Both the position numbers and the translations under genes were made by a program. 64,000 nucleotides of DNA from Acinetobacter sp. Marseille-Q1618 (GTDB lineage Bacteria > Pseudomonadota > Gammaproteobacteria > Pseudomonadales > Moraxellaceae): positions 1,054,001 to 1,118,000 of the forward strand of contig NZ_CADDWJ010000001.1 of assembly GCF_902809855.1 (NCBI RefSeq). Direction: 5' to 3'. Every line of letters starts with the position of its first letter. Position 1 is the stretch's first letter. The notes beneath the pieces are model-generated. The model worked only from the letters and a program-made list of their open reading frames with translations. It was not told where the DNA came from and did no database searches. Below, piece after piece: positions 16,269-24,557 of the stretch.

Positions 16269-16463
16269 GAACATACTGGGCGAGTGCAAGATCCCCTACT
16301 TCCACAATACAGGATTGAAAATAACGTGTAGTGGCTTGCAGAGCGAGCGGGTTAGCTTAAAACTTTAAGCACAATTCAACCCATCACCTTGCACAATTTA
16401 AAACTTAGCCCATAAAGCTAAGTCACAACTCACTTGTCATTACCATGTACTGACAGTATGTTC
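16269..16463 (+). ncRNA. Structured RNA element, copy B
   Basis: GAACATACTG (16269-16278) pairs with CAGTATGTTC (16454-16463), 10 perfect pairs. The corresponding stem of copy A has different bases but still pairs, which indicates compensatory change. AGTGC/GTACT repeats the inner stem with one G-U. Further stems are TGCAAG/CTTGCA, GGGTT/AACCC enclosing GCTTAA/TTAAGC, and ACTTAGC/GCTAAGT. It ends 19 bp before the next gene. In Salmonella two Y RNAs (YrlA, YrlB) lie beside rtcBA; these elements occupy a comparable setting, but I could not confirm Y-RNA sequence motifs. Confidence 0.65.
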
Positions 16464-16482
16464 ACCCCTTTTAGGAATTTTA

Positions 16483-16737
16483 ATGAATTACCCTTGTACT
16501 TGTTGTCATCATTACACTAGAGATCAACCTTCGGGTAATTTTGACTTTGAGATTTGTCCAGTTTGTTTTTGGGAAGATGATCCTGTACAAAATATTCACC
16601 CAAATTCAAAAAGTGGTGCAAATAAAGTTTCATTAAACGAAGCAAAAGAGAATTATAGAAAATTTGGCGCAAGCGAAGAACGGTTTATAAAATATGTTCG
16701 TAAACCAAATATTTTAGAAAAAAATAATGAAGAGTAA
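16483..16737 (+). CDS. CPCC-family cysteine-rich protein
   Basis: 84 residues with two Cys pairs in YPCTCCHHY and EICPVCFWEDDPVQ, the pattern of the CPCC/PF14206 zinc-ribbon-like family, followed by the typical GANKVSLNEAKENYRKFGASE segment. A single metal (zinc) site is expected. The family is uncharacterised and often found near toxin-immunity or repair genes. It starts 19 bp after RNA copy B with only a weak ribosome site (TTTTAGGAATTTTA), and its stop is one base before the preferred rtcA ATG, so the two are coupled. Confidence 0.8.
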   Translation: MNYPCTCCHHYTRDQPSGNFDFEICPVCFWEDDPVQNIHPNSKSGANKVSLNEAKENYRKFGASEERFIKYVRKPNILEKNNEE

Positions 16738-16738
16738 A

Positions 16739-17770
16739 ATGAATACACAATTAAAACCTCAAACCATTCAACTCGATGGATCAATCGGCGAAGGCGGTGG
16801 ACAAATCCTGCGTACAGCCCTTTCACTTTCTATGTTAACAGGTATTCCATTTGAACTTGTAAATATTCGTGCAGGCCGTAAGAAACCAGGACTAATGCGC
16901 CAGCACTTAGTTTGTGTACAAGCATCTCAACGCATCAGCAATGCCACTGTTGAAGGCGCAGAACTGCATTCACAAAAACTGTATTTTCAACCTCAGCAAG
17001 TCCAAACTGGAAAATATGATTTTCAGATTGGTTCAGCAGGTAGCACCATTCTGGTGTTACAAACACTACTCCCAGCTTTAATGATGCAAGCTGAAGCAAG
17101 CCATATCAATATTCATGGTGGAACGCATAATCCTATGGCACCAACTGCAGATTTTATTTCACATTGTTTTCTACCTAATCTTCAAAAAATAGGAATCCAA
17201 GTTGATTTTGAATGTGAAAGAGCTGGTTTTTTCCCAATTGGCGCAGGTCAGATTAATGCAACTATTCAACCGTGGACAACTCAAACACAATATACAGTTT
17301 TGAAAAAAGGTAAATTAATTGAGGTGAATGGCTTTGCTACAGCACTCAACATTCCAAGTAATATTGCAGATCGTGAACTTGAAGTTTTAAATAACAAGTT
17401 AGATTTAACACAACGTAAACGGTTAAATTTTCAAGGCATTAGTCAAGGAAATACTGCATTTGTAATATTAAATTATGAACATCATCAGCAAGTCTTTTCT
17501 GCTTTAGGGGAAATGAAAAAGAGTGCCGAAAAAGTCGCACATGATTTAGCTAAACAAGTGAAAACATATTTAGCAACTGATGCTGTGGCAGATGAGTATT
17601 TAACAGATCAACTGTTATTACCATTGGCTTTGGGTAAAGGTGGGGAGTTTTCTGCTCAAATGATCAGTGAACACACCCGAACTCAAGCGGCTATGATTCA
17701 AAAATTTATAGATTGTGAGATTCACTTCGAAAAAATAGACGATATTTTTAAAGTAAGCGTTAAAATCTAA
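16739..17770 (+). CDS. rtcA: RNA 3'-terminal phosphate cyclase
   Basis: 343 residues from the ATG at 16739; an in-frame ATG at 16727 overlapping the CPCC stop would add four residues. ATP-dependent conversion of RNA 3'-phosphate to 2',3'-cyclic phosphate, feeding RtcB. Visible family marks are DGSIGEGGGQILRTALSLS, AGRKKPGLMRQH, NIHGGTHNP and the active-site His in SEHTRTQ near the C terminus. It closes the rtc locus, about 2.1 kb after rtcB rather than adjacent as in E. coli, with accessory genes and two RNA elements in between. A strong hairpin overlaps its stop codon. Confidence 0.93.
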   Translation: MNTQLKPQTIQLDGSIGEGGGQILRTALSLSMLTGIPFELVNIRAGRKKPGLMRQHLVCVQASQRISNATVEGAELHSQKLYFQPQQVQTGKYDFQIGSAGSTILVLQTLLPALMMQAEASHINIHGGTHNPMAPTADFISHCFLPNLQKIGIQVDFECERAGFFPIGAGQINATIQPWTTQTQYTVLKKGKLIEVNGFATALNIPSNIADRELEVLNNKLDLTQRKRLNFQGISQGNTAFVILNYEHHQQVFSALGEMKKSAEKVAHDLAKQVKTYLATDAVADEYLTDQLLLPLALGKGGEFSAQMISEHTRTQAAMIQKFIDCEIHFEKIDDIFKVSVKI

Positions 17771-17777
17771 CGCTTAC
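17753..17777 (+). terminator. Hairpin overlapping the rtcA stop codon
   Basis: GTAAGCGTTA (17753-17762) pairs perfectly with TAACGCTTAC (17768-17777) around AAATC. The stop TAA is in the right arm. The U-tract is poor, so termination efficiency is uncertain. Confidence 0.55.
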
Positions 17778-17787
17778 TAATTAGCAA

Positions 17788-18168
17788 TTAACCTTTCCAC
17801 TCAAAACTACTAAAAGACTCATCTTCTTTCAGGGTATTTTCAACAGCATTTGCCAACTGATTGATCATACTTTGCGTTTCAATTTTTTTAAACCAAACTT
17901 GTTGTTCATCTACATGTGCAGAAATTTGGCAAGTCAGCAGCCCTTCTTCATTTAAACGACAATTAACACCCAAACCCACAGGATGATTTTCAACTGTCAC
18001 AGCTAGATTTTCTTCAGATGTCGTTGTTTCAGCCTTAAAACCGTACTGCATAAGTTGTTTTGACAATAAGTCAGTCACATATTCTTGAGTGACATGACAT
18101 GCATTTGCCTCATGTTCAGCATTTTTCACATGGTTTTCGCAGTTTGCAGTAAATTGTAATGTTCTCAT
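17788..18168 (-). CDS. Hypothetical protein, 126 aa
   Basis: An ATG at 18180 is in frame, but the second one (18168, MRTLQFTANCENHVKN) seems the better N terminus. No family recognised. It is acidic and soluble, with Cys at VNCRLNEEGLLTCQIS, and ends FSSFEWKG. No signal peptide or membrane helix. It faces rtcA tail to tail and lies just after the tyrA-aroA terminator, so it is a separate unit whose promoter must sit in the 110 bp before it. Confidence 0.6.
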   Translation of the reverse strand: MRTLQFTANCENHVKNAEHEANACHVTQEYVTDLLSKQLMQYGFKAETTTSEENLAVTVENHPVGLGVNCRLNEEGLLTCQISAHVDEQQVWFKKIETQSMINQLANAVENTLKEDESFSSFEWKG

Positions 18169-18224
18169 TGCTTCATCCAAAATGCTTTATAGTTGTATGG
18201 TTTTAGAATAAGCAATAAAAACCA

Positions 18225-18250
18225 AACAGCCAAGCGTTTGCTTGGCTGTT
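18225..18250 (-). terminator. Terminator of tyrA-aroA
   Basis: AACAGCCAAGC (18225-18235) and GCTTGGCTGTT (18240-18250) make an 11-bp perfect stem with a GTTT loop. On the minus strand it is followed by TTGGTTTTTATT, a U-tract with two G. Confidence 0.85.
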
Positions 18251-18279
18251 GTCGAACAAATATACAAATATTAGACTAT

Positions 18280-20532
18280 TTATTCAGTAACTTGAATATT
18301 TAAACCCGCTTGGCTTGCCAACTGAGTAAAGGTTGGAAAACTCGTCGCCACAGTTTCAGTACCAACAATTTTAATTTCCTCTGAATTACGCAACCCTGCC
18401 ATTGAAAAGCTCATTGCAATACGGTGGTCATGATGAGATTCAATTTCACCACCAGTGAAAATTGCCCCCCACTCACCTGATTTACCTTTCCCTTCAATGA
18501 TGATGCCATCATCGGTTGGGGTGCAGTCGATGCCCATAGTTTTTAAACCATCTGCCATGACTTGGATACGATCAGATTCTTTGACACGTAATTCTGCAGC
18601 ACCTGTCAGCACCGTTTGACCTTCAGCGCATGCTGCAGCAATAAACAATGCTGGGAATTCATCAATCGCTAAAGGTACTTGATCTTCAGGCATATGAATG
18701 CCTTTGAGTGTACGTGTACCACGAATACGAATGTCTGCAATCGGCTCACCGCCTGCAATACGTTCATTTTCAACAGTTAAGTCAGCGCCCATTTGTTTCA
18801 AAATTTCAATCACACCTGTACGGGTTGGATTAATACCAACTGCTTCAAGTGTTACATCTGAATCTTCGGTGATTGCCGCACCAACCATAAAGAAAGCTGC
18901 TGAAGAAATATCTGATGGTACTTGAATTTTAGTTGCGACTAATTTTCCACCACCCTGTAGCGAAATACGGTTGCCTTCAGTTTTTACATCATAACCAAAA
19001 GCACGCAACATACGTTCAGTATGATCACGCGTTGGCTCAGGCTCAGTCACAGAAGTTTCACCTTCTGCCCATAAACCTGCTAAAAGAATTCCTGATTTCA
19101 CCTGAGCCGAAGCCATTGGCAAATCATAATGAATCCCTTTTAAGGTTTGCGCCCCTGTAATTGATACAGGCGGTGTACCACGTTCACCCGTTGTTTGAAT
19201 CTGTGCGCCCATTTCACGTAAAGGTTTTGCAATACGCTCCATCGGACGTTTAGACAATGAGGCATCACCTGTCATCACTGAATCAAATTGTTGTGCAGCC
19301 AACATACCTGAAAGCAAACGCATCGAGGTACCTGAGTTCCCCATATACAGTGCTGTTTTTGGGGCTTTTAAGCCATTTACACCAACACCATGGATGGTAA
19401 CTTCACCATTTTTAGGGCCTTCAATACTCACGCCCATATCACGAAATGCTTGTAAGGTGGCTAGTGCATCTTCCCCTTCAAGGAAACCAGTCACATGAGT
19501 GGTACCTTCCGCAATCGCACCAAACATGATGGAGCGATGTGACACAGACTTGTCACCCGGCACGGTAAATTTACCTTTAAATGTCTTTTCACCCGGCAAA
19601 ATGGTAAATTGTTGTGTCACCTTATTGTTCTCCATCAAAGGTTTATTAGCGAGCATATGATTAAAATGCTGTCGTGCTGCTTGTGCATGCCCGAGCAGCC
19701 CCATCAATGCTTGTGAATTTTCATTTTCAATCAGTTGACGTAAAGTCGCAAGTTGCGCCTCAAAACCATCAACTGCTTTTAAAATGGCTTTTTTATTGGC
19801 AAAAAAAATGTCATGCCACATCTGAGGGTCACTGGCAGCAATCCGTGAAAAATCACGAAAACCACCTGCTGCATAACGAAAAATATCGAGATTATCTTCA
19901 CGATTTGCCAGTTGCTCAACCAAGTTAAATGCCATTAAATGAGGTAAATGACTAGTGTGTGCAAGCACTTCATCATGTTTATCCACATCCATACAAATCA
20001 CTTCAGCTTTTGCAGCTTGCCAAAGCTGTGTCAGCTTTTCGACTGCCCAGTCTGCACTACTTGGTAACGGTGTTAAAATCACTTTGTGATTGGCAAATAA
20101 ATCAACTTTACCTGCATGTACACCTGTATGCTCTGCACCTGCAATCGGATGTCCCGGTACAAATCCCAGAGGTAAATTCTCACCAAAAACCGCTTTAGCA
20201 GCAGCAACTACATTGCCTTTAGTACTTCCCACATCAGTAATAATAGTTTTTTCAGATAAATATGGCTGAATGGTTTCTAAAATTTTTTGAGTCGCCCGTA
20301 CAGGCAAAGCCAATACAATCAAATCAGCATCTTGTACTGCCTCGATCGGATCAGCATAGCCTTGTGAAATGATTCCTAAGGCTTTTGCATCATCTAAGGT
20401 TTTTTTAGAACGTGTCGACGCAACAATCGTATTTGCCAACTTTTGCGCAACAATGACACGTGCCAAACTTGAGCCAATCAGTCCAAGCCCAATAAATGCA
20501 ACTTTATTAAATAAAGGTTGTGACATATTCAT
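18280..20532 (-). CDS. Fused prephenate dehydrogenase / 3-phosphoshikimate 1-carboxyvinyltransferase (TyrA-AroA)
   Basis: 750 residues in two enzymes. Residues 1-300 are TyrA: Rossmann start KVAFIGLGLIGSSLARVI, then VPGHPIAGAEHTGV and HLPHLMAFNLV, converting prephenate to 4-hydroxyphenylpyruvate. From about residue 310 the EPSP synthase begins (LPGEKTFKGKFTVPGDKSVSHRS), with NSGTSMRLLSG, RPMERIAKPLREMGA and DEFPALFIAA, condensing shikimate-3-phosphate with PEP. This fusion is characteristic of Acinetobacter. It lies 12 bp after pheA on the same strand, so the pair couples tyrosine, phenylalanine and chorismate synthesis in one transcript. Confidence 0.95.
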   Translation of the reverse strand: MNMSQPLFNKVAFIGLGLIGSSLARVIVAQKLANTIVASTRSKKTLDDAKALGIISQGYADPIEAVQDADLIVLALPVRATQKILETIQPYLSEKTIITDVGSTKGNVVAAAKAVFGENLPLGFVPGHPIAGAEHTGVHAGKVDLFANHKVILTPLPSSADWAVEKLTQLWQAAKAEVICMDVDKHDEVLAHTSHLPHLMAFNLVEQLANREDNLDIFRYAAGGFRDFSRIAASDPQMWHDIFFANKKAILKAVDGFEAQLATLRQLIENENSQALMGLLGHAQAARQHFNHMLANKPLMENNKVTQQFTILPGEKTFKGKFTVPGDKSVSHRSIMFGAIAEGTTHVTGFLEGEDALATLQAFRDMGVSIEGPKNGEVTIHGVGVNGLKAPKTALYMGNSGTSMRLLSGMLAAQQFDSVMTGDASLSKRPMERIAKPLREMGAQIQTTGERGTPPVSITGAQTLKGIHYDLPMASAQVKSGILLAGLWAEGETSVTEPEPTRDHTERMLRAFGYDVKTEGNRISLQGGGKLVATKIQVPSDISSAAFFMVGAAITEDSDVTLEAVGINPTRTGVIEILKQMGADLTVENERIAGGEPIADIRIRGTRTLKGIHMPEDQVPLAIDEFPALFIAAACAEGQTVLTGAAELRVKESDRIQVMADGLKTMGIDCTPTDDGIIIEGKGKSGEWGAIFTGGEIESHHDHRIAMSFSMAGLRNSEEIKIVGTETVATSFPTFTQLASQAGLNIQVTE

Positions 20533-20544
20533 AACAACCTAAAC

Positions 20545-21651
20545 TTACAATACAGCGATTGGGTAAGAACCTAAAACACGCACTTCTTTGACCAATGGGC
20601 GAATTTCTTCAATGGCAGCTTTAACATTTTCTTGCTCCACATGTCCTTCAAGGTCGATAAAGAACACATAAGCCCATTTTTCAGGCAAAGCTGGACGAGT
20701 TTCAATACTGGTTAAACTAATATTATGTTTGGCAAATGGAGCTAAAATTTCTAATAATGCCCCTGCACGGTCATGTGCAGAAATCAATAATGAGGTTTTA
20801 TCATTACCACTTTGAGGTACTTTTTCACGACCAATCACAAGAAAGCGTGTGGTATTTTCAGGATTATCTTCAATATTGCTATGTAAAATTTCTAAGTCAT
20901 ATAAGTTTGCAGCAACATCGGATGCAATTGCAGCAGAATGCCATTCATTACGAATACGACGTGCTGCTTCTGCATTTGAGCTTAAGGCTACACGCTCAAC
21001 ACCTGGGTAATGTGCATCCAACCAACCACGGCACTGCGCTAAAGTTTGTTGATGTGCATAGATTTGTTTAATACTGTCTTTACGGGTATTTGCAGAAATC
21101 AAAAATTGATGATGAATGCGTAGTTCAACTTCACCAATCACATTTAAATGAGAAGCTTTAAAGCAGTCCAATGTATGATTTACGACACCTTCAGATGAGT
21201 TTTCAACAGGTACTAAACCATAATGTGCTCCACCCGCTTCTACTTCACGGAACACTTCATCAATGGTTGGCAATGGACGAATCACAGCATCTTGCCCAAA
21301 ATGTTTTAATACCGCTGAATGAGTATAAGTACCAACAGGCCCTAAAAATGCAATACTTTGTGGGGCTTCTAAAGCCAAACACGCAGACATAATTTCACGA
21401 AATAAACGTGCCATCGTCGTATCAGACAATGGACCTTCATTACGATCCATGACTTTACGCAAAACTTGTGCTTCACGTTCAGGACGATAAAACAACGGAT
21501 TCTCTTCTGCTGCAAATTTTGCTTTAGCAACTGCTTCCGCCAGTTTTGCACGGCGATTAATGAGTTGTTGAATTTGTTGATCTACAGAATCAATATCTTC
21601 ACGGATTTGAGCAAGATCGAGAGAAGTCGTGTTTTGATCATCGTTGATCAT
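20545..21651 (-). CDS. pheA: Bifunctional chorismate mutase / prephenate dehydratase (P-protein)
   Basis: The frame extends to an ATG at 21789, but the ATG at 21651 has an AAGGGCGAT ribosome site and gives the normal N terminus (MINDDQNTTSLDLAQIREDI). The 368 residues hold, in order, an AroQ chorismate mutase domain (about 10-95; IREDIDSVDQQIQQLINRRA), a prephenate dehydratase domain (FLGPVGTYTHSA, VPVENSSEGVVN, TRFLVIG) and a C-terminal ACT domain (LLISAHDRAGALLEIL, SLTSIETRP) for phenylalanine feedback. It is the first gene of the pheA-tyrA/aroA unit. Confidence 0.93.
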   Translation of the reverse strand: MINDDQNTTSLDLAQIREDIDSVDQQIQQLINRRAKLAEAVAKAKFAAEENPLFYRPEREAQVLRKVMDRNEGPLSDTTMARLFREIMSACLALEAPQSIAFLGPVGTYTHSAVLKHFGQDAVIRPLPTIDEVFREVEAGGAHYGLVPVENSSEGVVNHTLDCFKASHLNVIGEVELRIHHQFLISANTRKDSIKQIYAHQQTLAQCRGWLDAHYPGVERVALSSNAEAARRIRNEWHSAAIASDVAANLYDLEILHSNIEDNPENTTRFLVIGREKVPQSGNDKTSLLISAHDRAGALLEILAPFAKHNISLTSIETRPALPEKWAYVFFIDLEGHVEQENVKAAIEEIRPLVKEVRVLGSYPIAVL

Positions 21652-21899
21652 TGTTATATCGCCCTTTTGAAAGTCAAGAATTACGAGAGGTTTGAATATC
21701 CAACCGCTGACAGTATAACAATAGTTCAATTCATTTTGTTGCAAAATACTGCTTTTATCTGAGTTTAAATCCACGCTTTGCTGCGCCAAAAGCTAGTTTT
21801 TATTCATTCGCTTTTAAACAATTTATTTACAAAGCCTCTACAGAATTTTATCACTTGGCATTTATGATAAAAACTACAGCGCAATTCGAGCCATAGAAT

Positions 21900-22418
21900 A
21901 TGAATAAAAGAATCGCCGTTTTTATTACCCATGATTTTGAAGATGCTGAATACCATGATCCTGTAGAAGCTTTTCGTGCAGCAAGCCACTCTGTGCGTAA
22001 CATTGAAAAAACCGCAGGAAATATCGTCTACAGTAAGCAACGAAAATCAGCCGTAAGTATTGATTTAGGGATTGATGAAATTACTGTGCAAGATTTTGAT
22101 GCGTTAATGATCCCCGGTGGCAATTCACCCTATCATCTCAAACAAGATACCCGATTTATTGATTATTTACGCAACTTTGCAAATGCACAAAAGCCGATTT
22201 TTTTATGCTGCTATAGCCCACATTTATTGATCGATGCGCAAATTGCGATAGGACGCCGTTTAACCTCAATTGAAGCAATGATTCAGGAATTAAAAGACGC
22301 TGGTGCTGTAATATTTGATCGTGAAGTTGTCAATGATAATAATCTGTATATTTCATCACGCTCTACGCAGGAGCTACCTGTATTTATTGATGAATGTTTA
22401 AATGTATTAAGTGCTTAA
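21900..22418 (+). CDS. DJ-1/PfpI-family protein
   Basis: 172 residues with the flavodoxin-like PfpI fold: KRIAVFITHDFEDAEYHDPVEAF, then DFDALMIPGGNSPYHL, then the nucleophile-elbow FLCCYSPHLLIDA. The elbow reads C-C-Y where typical PfpI proteins have A-C-H-G, so the His partner is replaced by Tyr. The Glu before the first loop is kept (FEDAEY). Members act as glyoxalase-, chaperone- or amidase-like stress proteins in the cytosol; which of these applies is unknown. It is divergent from pheA and has its own promoter region of about 250 bp. Confidence 0.82.
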   Translation: MNKRIAVFITHDFEDAEYHDPVEAFRAASHSVRNIEKTAGNIVYSKQRKSAVSIDLGIDEITVQDFDALMIPGGNSPYHLKQDTRFIDYLRNFANAQKPIFLCCYSPHLLIDAQIAIGRRLTSIEAMIQELKDAGAVIFDREVVNDNNLYISSRSTQELPVFIDECLNVLSA

Positions 22419-22490
22419 CTCTCTTCGTATTTAATGTTTATATCCTGTTTAGGTTCATGGCAATGAGCACAATGCTTTTAAAAAGCCAAT

Positions 22491-22778
22491 CTAAAGCTTT
22501 AATTTTTGCTGTGCCATGATGACTAAAAAGAAATGCTGCTTGCACCACGGGCAAATATCTTTCATTAAAAATCCAAAGACCACAAAAATAAAACCAAATA
22601 TTCCAATCATCATGCTCAACACAAATACTAAGCCTTGATTAGAAAACACCGTGTTAAGCAGGGAATAAATCAGAAAAACTGACAAAGTTAAAACAATTAA
22701 ACCAATGCCAAAATAATTTCTTGCCTACAACAACTTTTGATACTGCGCTAAAGTCGTCAGTTGCTTTTTCATATTCAT
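22491..22778 (-). pseudogene. Small membrane protein gene interrupted by one amber codon
   Basis: From an ATG at 22778 the frame reads MNMKKQLTTLAQYQKLL, then TAG, then ARNYFGIGLIVLTLSV and on to a TAG at 22491, 95 codons in all. After the amber codon there are two clear membrane helices and a C-terminal CPWCK motif (MKDICPWCKQHFF), resembling a thioredoxin-like or zinc-knuckle CxxC. Apart from that one codon the frame is intact. It may be a recent pseudogene, or the second part may be translated from a TTG start at 22685. Confidence 0.5.
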
Positions 22779-22833
22779 AGCTGATCTTGCTTGAATGATT
22801 GAGTGAGCATTATGAATATTTGCTCTGTTATAG

Positions 22834-22857
22834 TAAAAAAGCCACCTAACGGTAGCT
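22834..22857 (-). terminator. Terminator of the acyl-CoA dehydrogenase gene
   Basis: AGCCACC (22840-22846) pairs with GGTAGCT (22851-22857) with one G-U, and a six-base U-tract follows on the minus strand (22834-22840). Confidence 0.85.
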
Positions 22858-22897
22858 TTCTTCTGTACAACATTTTTATGTAATGCAATAGAAATAA

Positions 22898-24040
22898 TTA
22901 ACGTCCTAACATGCCACGTGCCACGATTTCTTTCATAATTTCATTCGTTCCACCGTAGATGCGTTGGATACGTGCATCTACAAAGAAACGTGAAATTGGA
23001 TATTCAGTCATATAACCATAACCACCAAATAATTGTAATAAACTATCGATGATTTTCATTTGCATGTCTGTACTAAAGCTTTTCAGTGCAGCAGCTGTTT
23101 CCACATCTAGCTTGCTTTCTTTATATAAAGCTAAATTTTGATTATAGAATGCTGCTGTTGCCAACTCATCAATTTTTGCTTGAGCTAAAACAAAACGTGA
23201 ATTTTGAAAGCTTCCAATTTTTTGTCCAAATGCTTGGCGCTCTTGCACATATTGAGTAGTTACATCGATTGCACCACGAATCGCACCCAATGCTGTAGCA
23301 GCGATTGCTGTACGTTCACGTGGCAATTCTTGCATCAAATATGCAAAACCTTGTCCTGCATTACCCAACAACTGATTTGCAGGAACTTTGACATTGTCAA
23401 AGAACAGCTCTGAAGTATCTTGTGAATGTAAACCAATTTTGTCTAAATTTGTGCCCTTTTTGAAGCCATCTAAATGCGTATCCACCAATAATAATGAAAC
23501 GCCTTTTGCACGTGCTTGAGGATCAGTTTTTGCAGCCAAAACCACCAAATCTGCATGCTGACCATTAGAAATAAAGGTTTTTGAACCATTTAATAGATAA
23601 TGATCACCATTTAAAATTGCAGAAGAACGCATACCTTGTAAGTCAGAACCAGCTCCTGGCTCAGTCATTCCGATGGCGCCAACAACCTCCCCAGAAACCA
23701 TTTTAGGTAACCAATATTGTTTTTGCTCTTCATTGGCAATATGCAAAATATAAGGTGCTGCAATCTCAGAGTGACAAGAAATCGCGGTAGAAAGTGCGCC
23801 ATAACCTGCGCGTGCAGACTCTTCAACCAACATTAAAGAATATTCTGTTGGGACACCATAACCACCATATTCTTCAGGCACATCTACACATAAGAAACCA
23901 TTTTCACCCAAAAGTGTCCAAACTGAACGAGGCATTAAGCCTTCTTTTTCCCATTGCTCATAATGTGGAGCAACATGTTCACTCATAAAGCGCTTAAAAT
24001 TATCTCTAAATAGCTCTAAATCTGCATCATACGCCAACAT
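22898..24040 (-). CDS. Acyl-CoA dehydrogenase
   Basis: 380 residues with the full acyl-CoA dehydrogenase plan: N-terminal helices to about 120, the FAD-loop signature AIGMTEPGAGSDLQG, the beta domain with NGSKTFISNGQHADL, and the C-terminal helical domain with LQLFGGYGYMTEYPISRFFVDARIQ. The catalytic Glu is expected in IYGGTNEIMKEIVARG. It oxidises an acyl-CoA to the 2-enoyl-CoA with FAD and an electron-transfer flavoprotein in the cytosol. It has its own terminator and a 500-bp upstream region, so it is monocistronic; chain-length preference cannot be read. Confidence 0.92.
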   Translation of the reverse strand: MLAYDADLELFRDNFKRFMSEHVAPHYEQWEKEGLMPRSVWTLLGENGFLCVDVPEEYGGYGVPTEYSLMLVEESARAGYGALSTAISCHSEIAAPYILHIANEEQKQYWLPKMVSGEVVGAIGMTEPGAGSDLQGMRSSAILNGDHYLLNGSKTFISNGQHADLVVLAAKTDPQARAKGVSLLLVDTHLDGFKKGTNLDKIGLHSQDTSELFFDNVKVPANQLLGNAGQGFAYLMQELPRERTAIAATALGAIRGAIDVTTQYVQERQAFGQKIGSFQNSRFVLAQAKIDELATAAFYNQNLALYKESKLDVETAAALKSFSTDMQMKIIDSLLQLFGGYGYMTEYPISRFFVDARIQRIYGGTNEIMKEIVARGMLGR

Positions 24041-24557
24041 TTTTGATATTCCTTTTACTACACTTATTTTTTGGGTTTAGTTTCTTGGATGTTATATAAT
24101 TTTTAGTAGTTTGTCATGAACATCAGTGACACATATTGAATGTTAAAAATGTCAATACGATTAAAAATGCATCTCATCTGTTTAAAAGAAATTTGTTAAT
24201 AATAGCTTTTAGATCTTAATCATTTAGTGATTAAATTAAATATTCATTATAGCCAAATTAATTAATCAAACTACTTTTATTTAAACGTGAAAAATATATT
24301 TAATTATAATTATTAAAATATTTATTAAAACCTTAAAAATTAGCTTTATTACCATTATATATATTTAACCATACCTTAAATTTTAAGTTTATTTTTAGAT
24401 CTAAAACTTATCTAAATAACATATTTGTCCTATGAATACATTCATTTAAAATCAATACCTTAAGAGATAGGTTGTCATTTTTTCAGTTTATTTTTTTTAA
24501 TTCTCCATTTCTACAATAAATACCAAGTTTTATTCACTTGGTAAAAGGAATTTTTCT
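24041..24557. other. Long A+T-rich intergenic region upstream of dctA
   Basis: About 500 bases between the divergent acyl-CoA dehydrogenase and dctA genes, with long A/T stretches and no credible ORF. Apart from the inverted repeat at 24521-24543 next to the dctA ribosome site, I see no clear RNA gene. Both promoters must be here. Confidence 0.5.
24521..24543 (+). promoter_or_regulatory. Inverted repeat at the dctA ribosome site
   Basis: TACCAAGT (24521-24528) is the exact inverse of ACTTGGTA (24536-24543), with a 7-base loop, ending two bases before the AAAGGA ribosome site of dctA. As RNA it would fold just upstream of the SD; as DNA it could be an operator. Which is right is unknown. Confidence 0.5.

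Noticed and set aside
16047..16463. Calling the two RNA elements Y RNAs outright
   Set aside because: The setting suggests it, but the conserved Ro-binding sequence could not be confirmed by eye and no Ro gene is visible.
16002..16482. tRNA gene or tRNA-like domain in the rtc intergenic region
   Set aside because: No acceptor, anticodon and T-loop set could be laid out; only stems and shared strings are supported.
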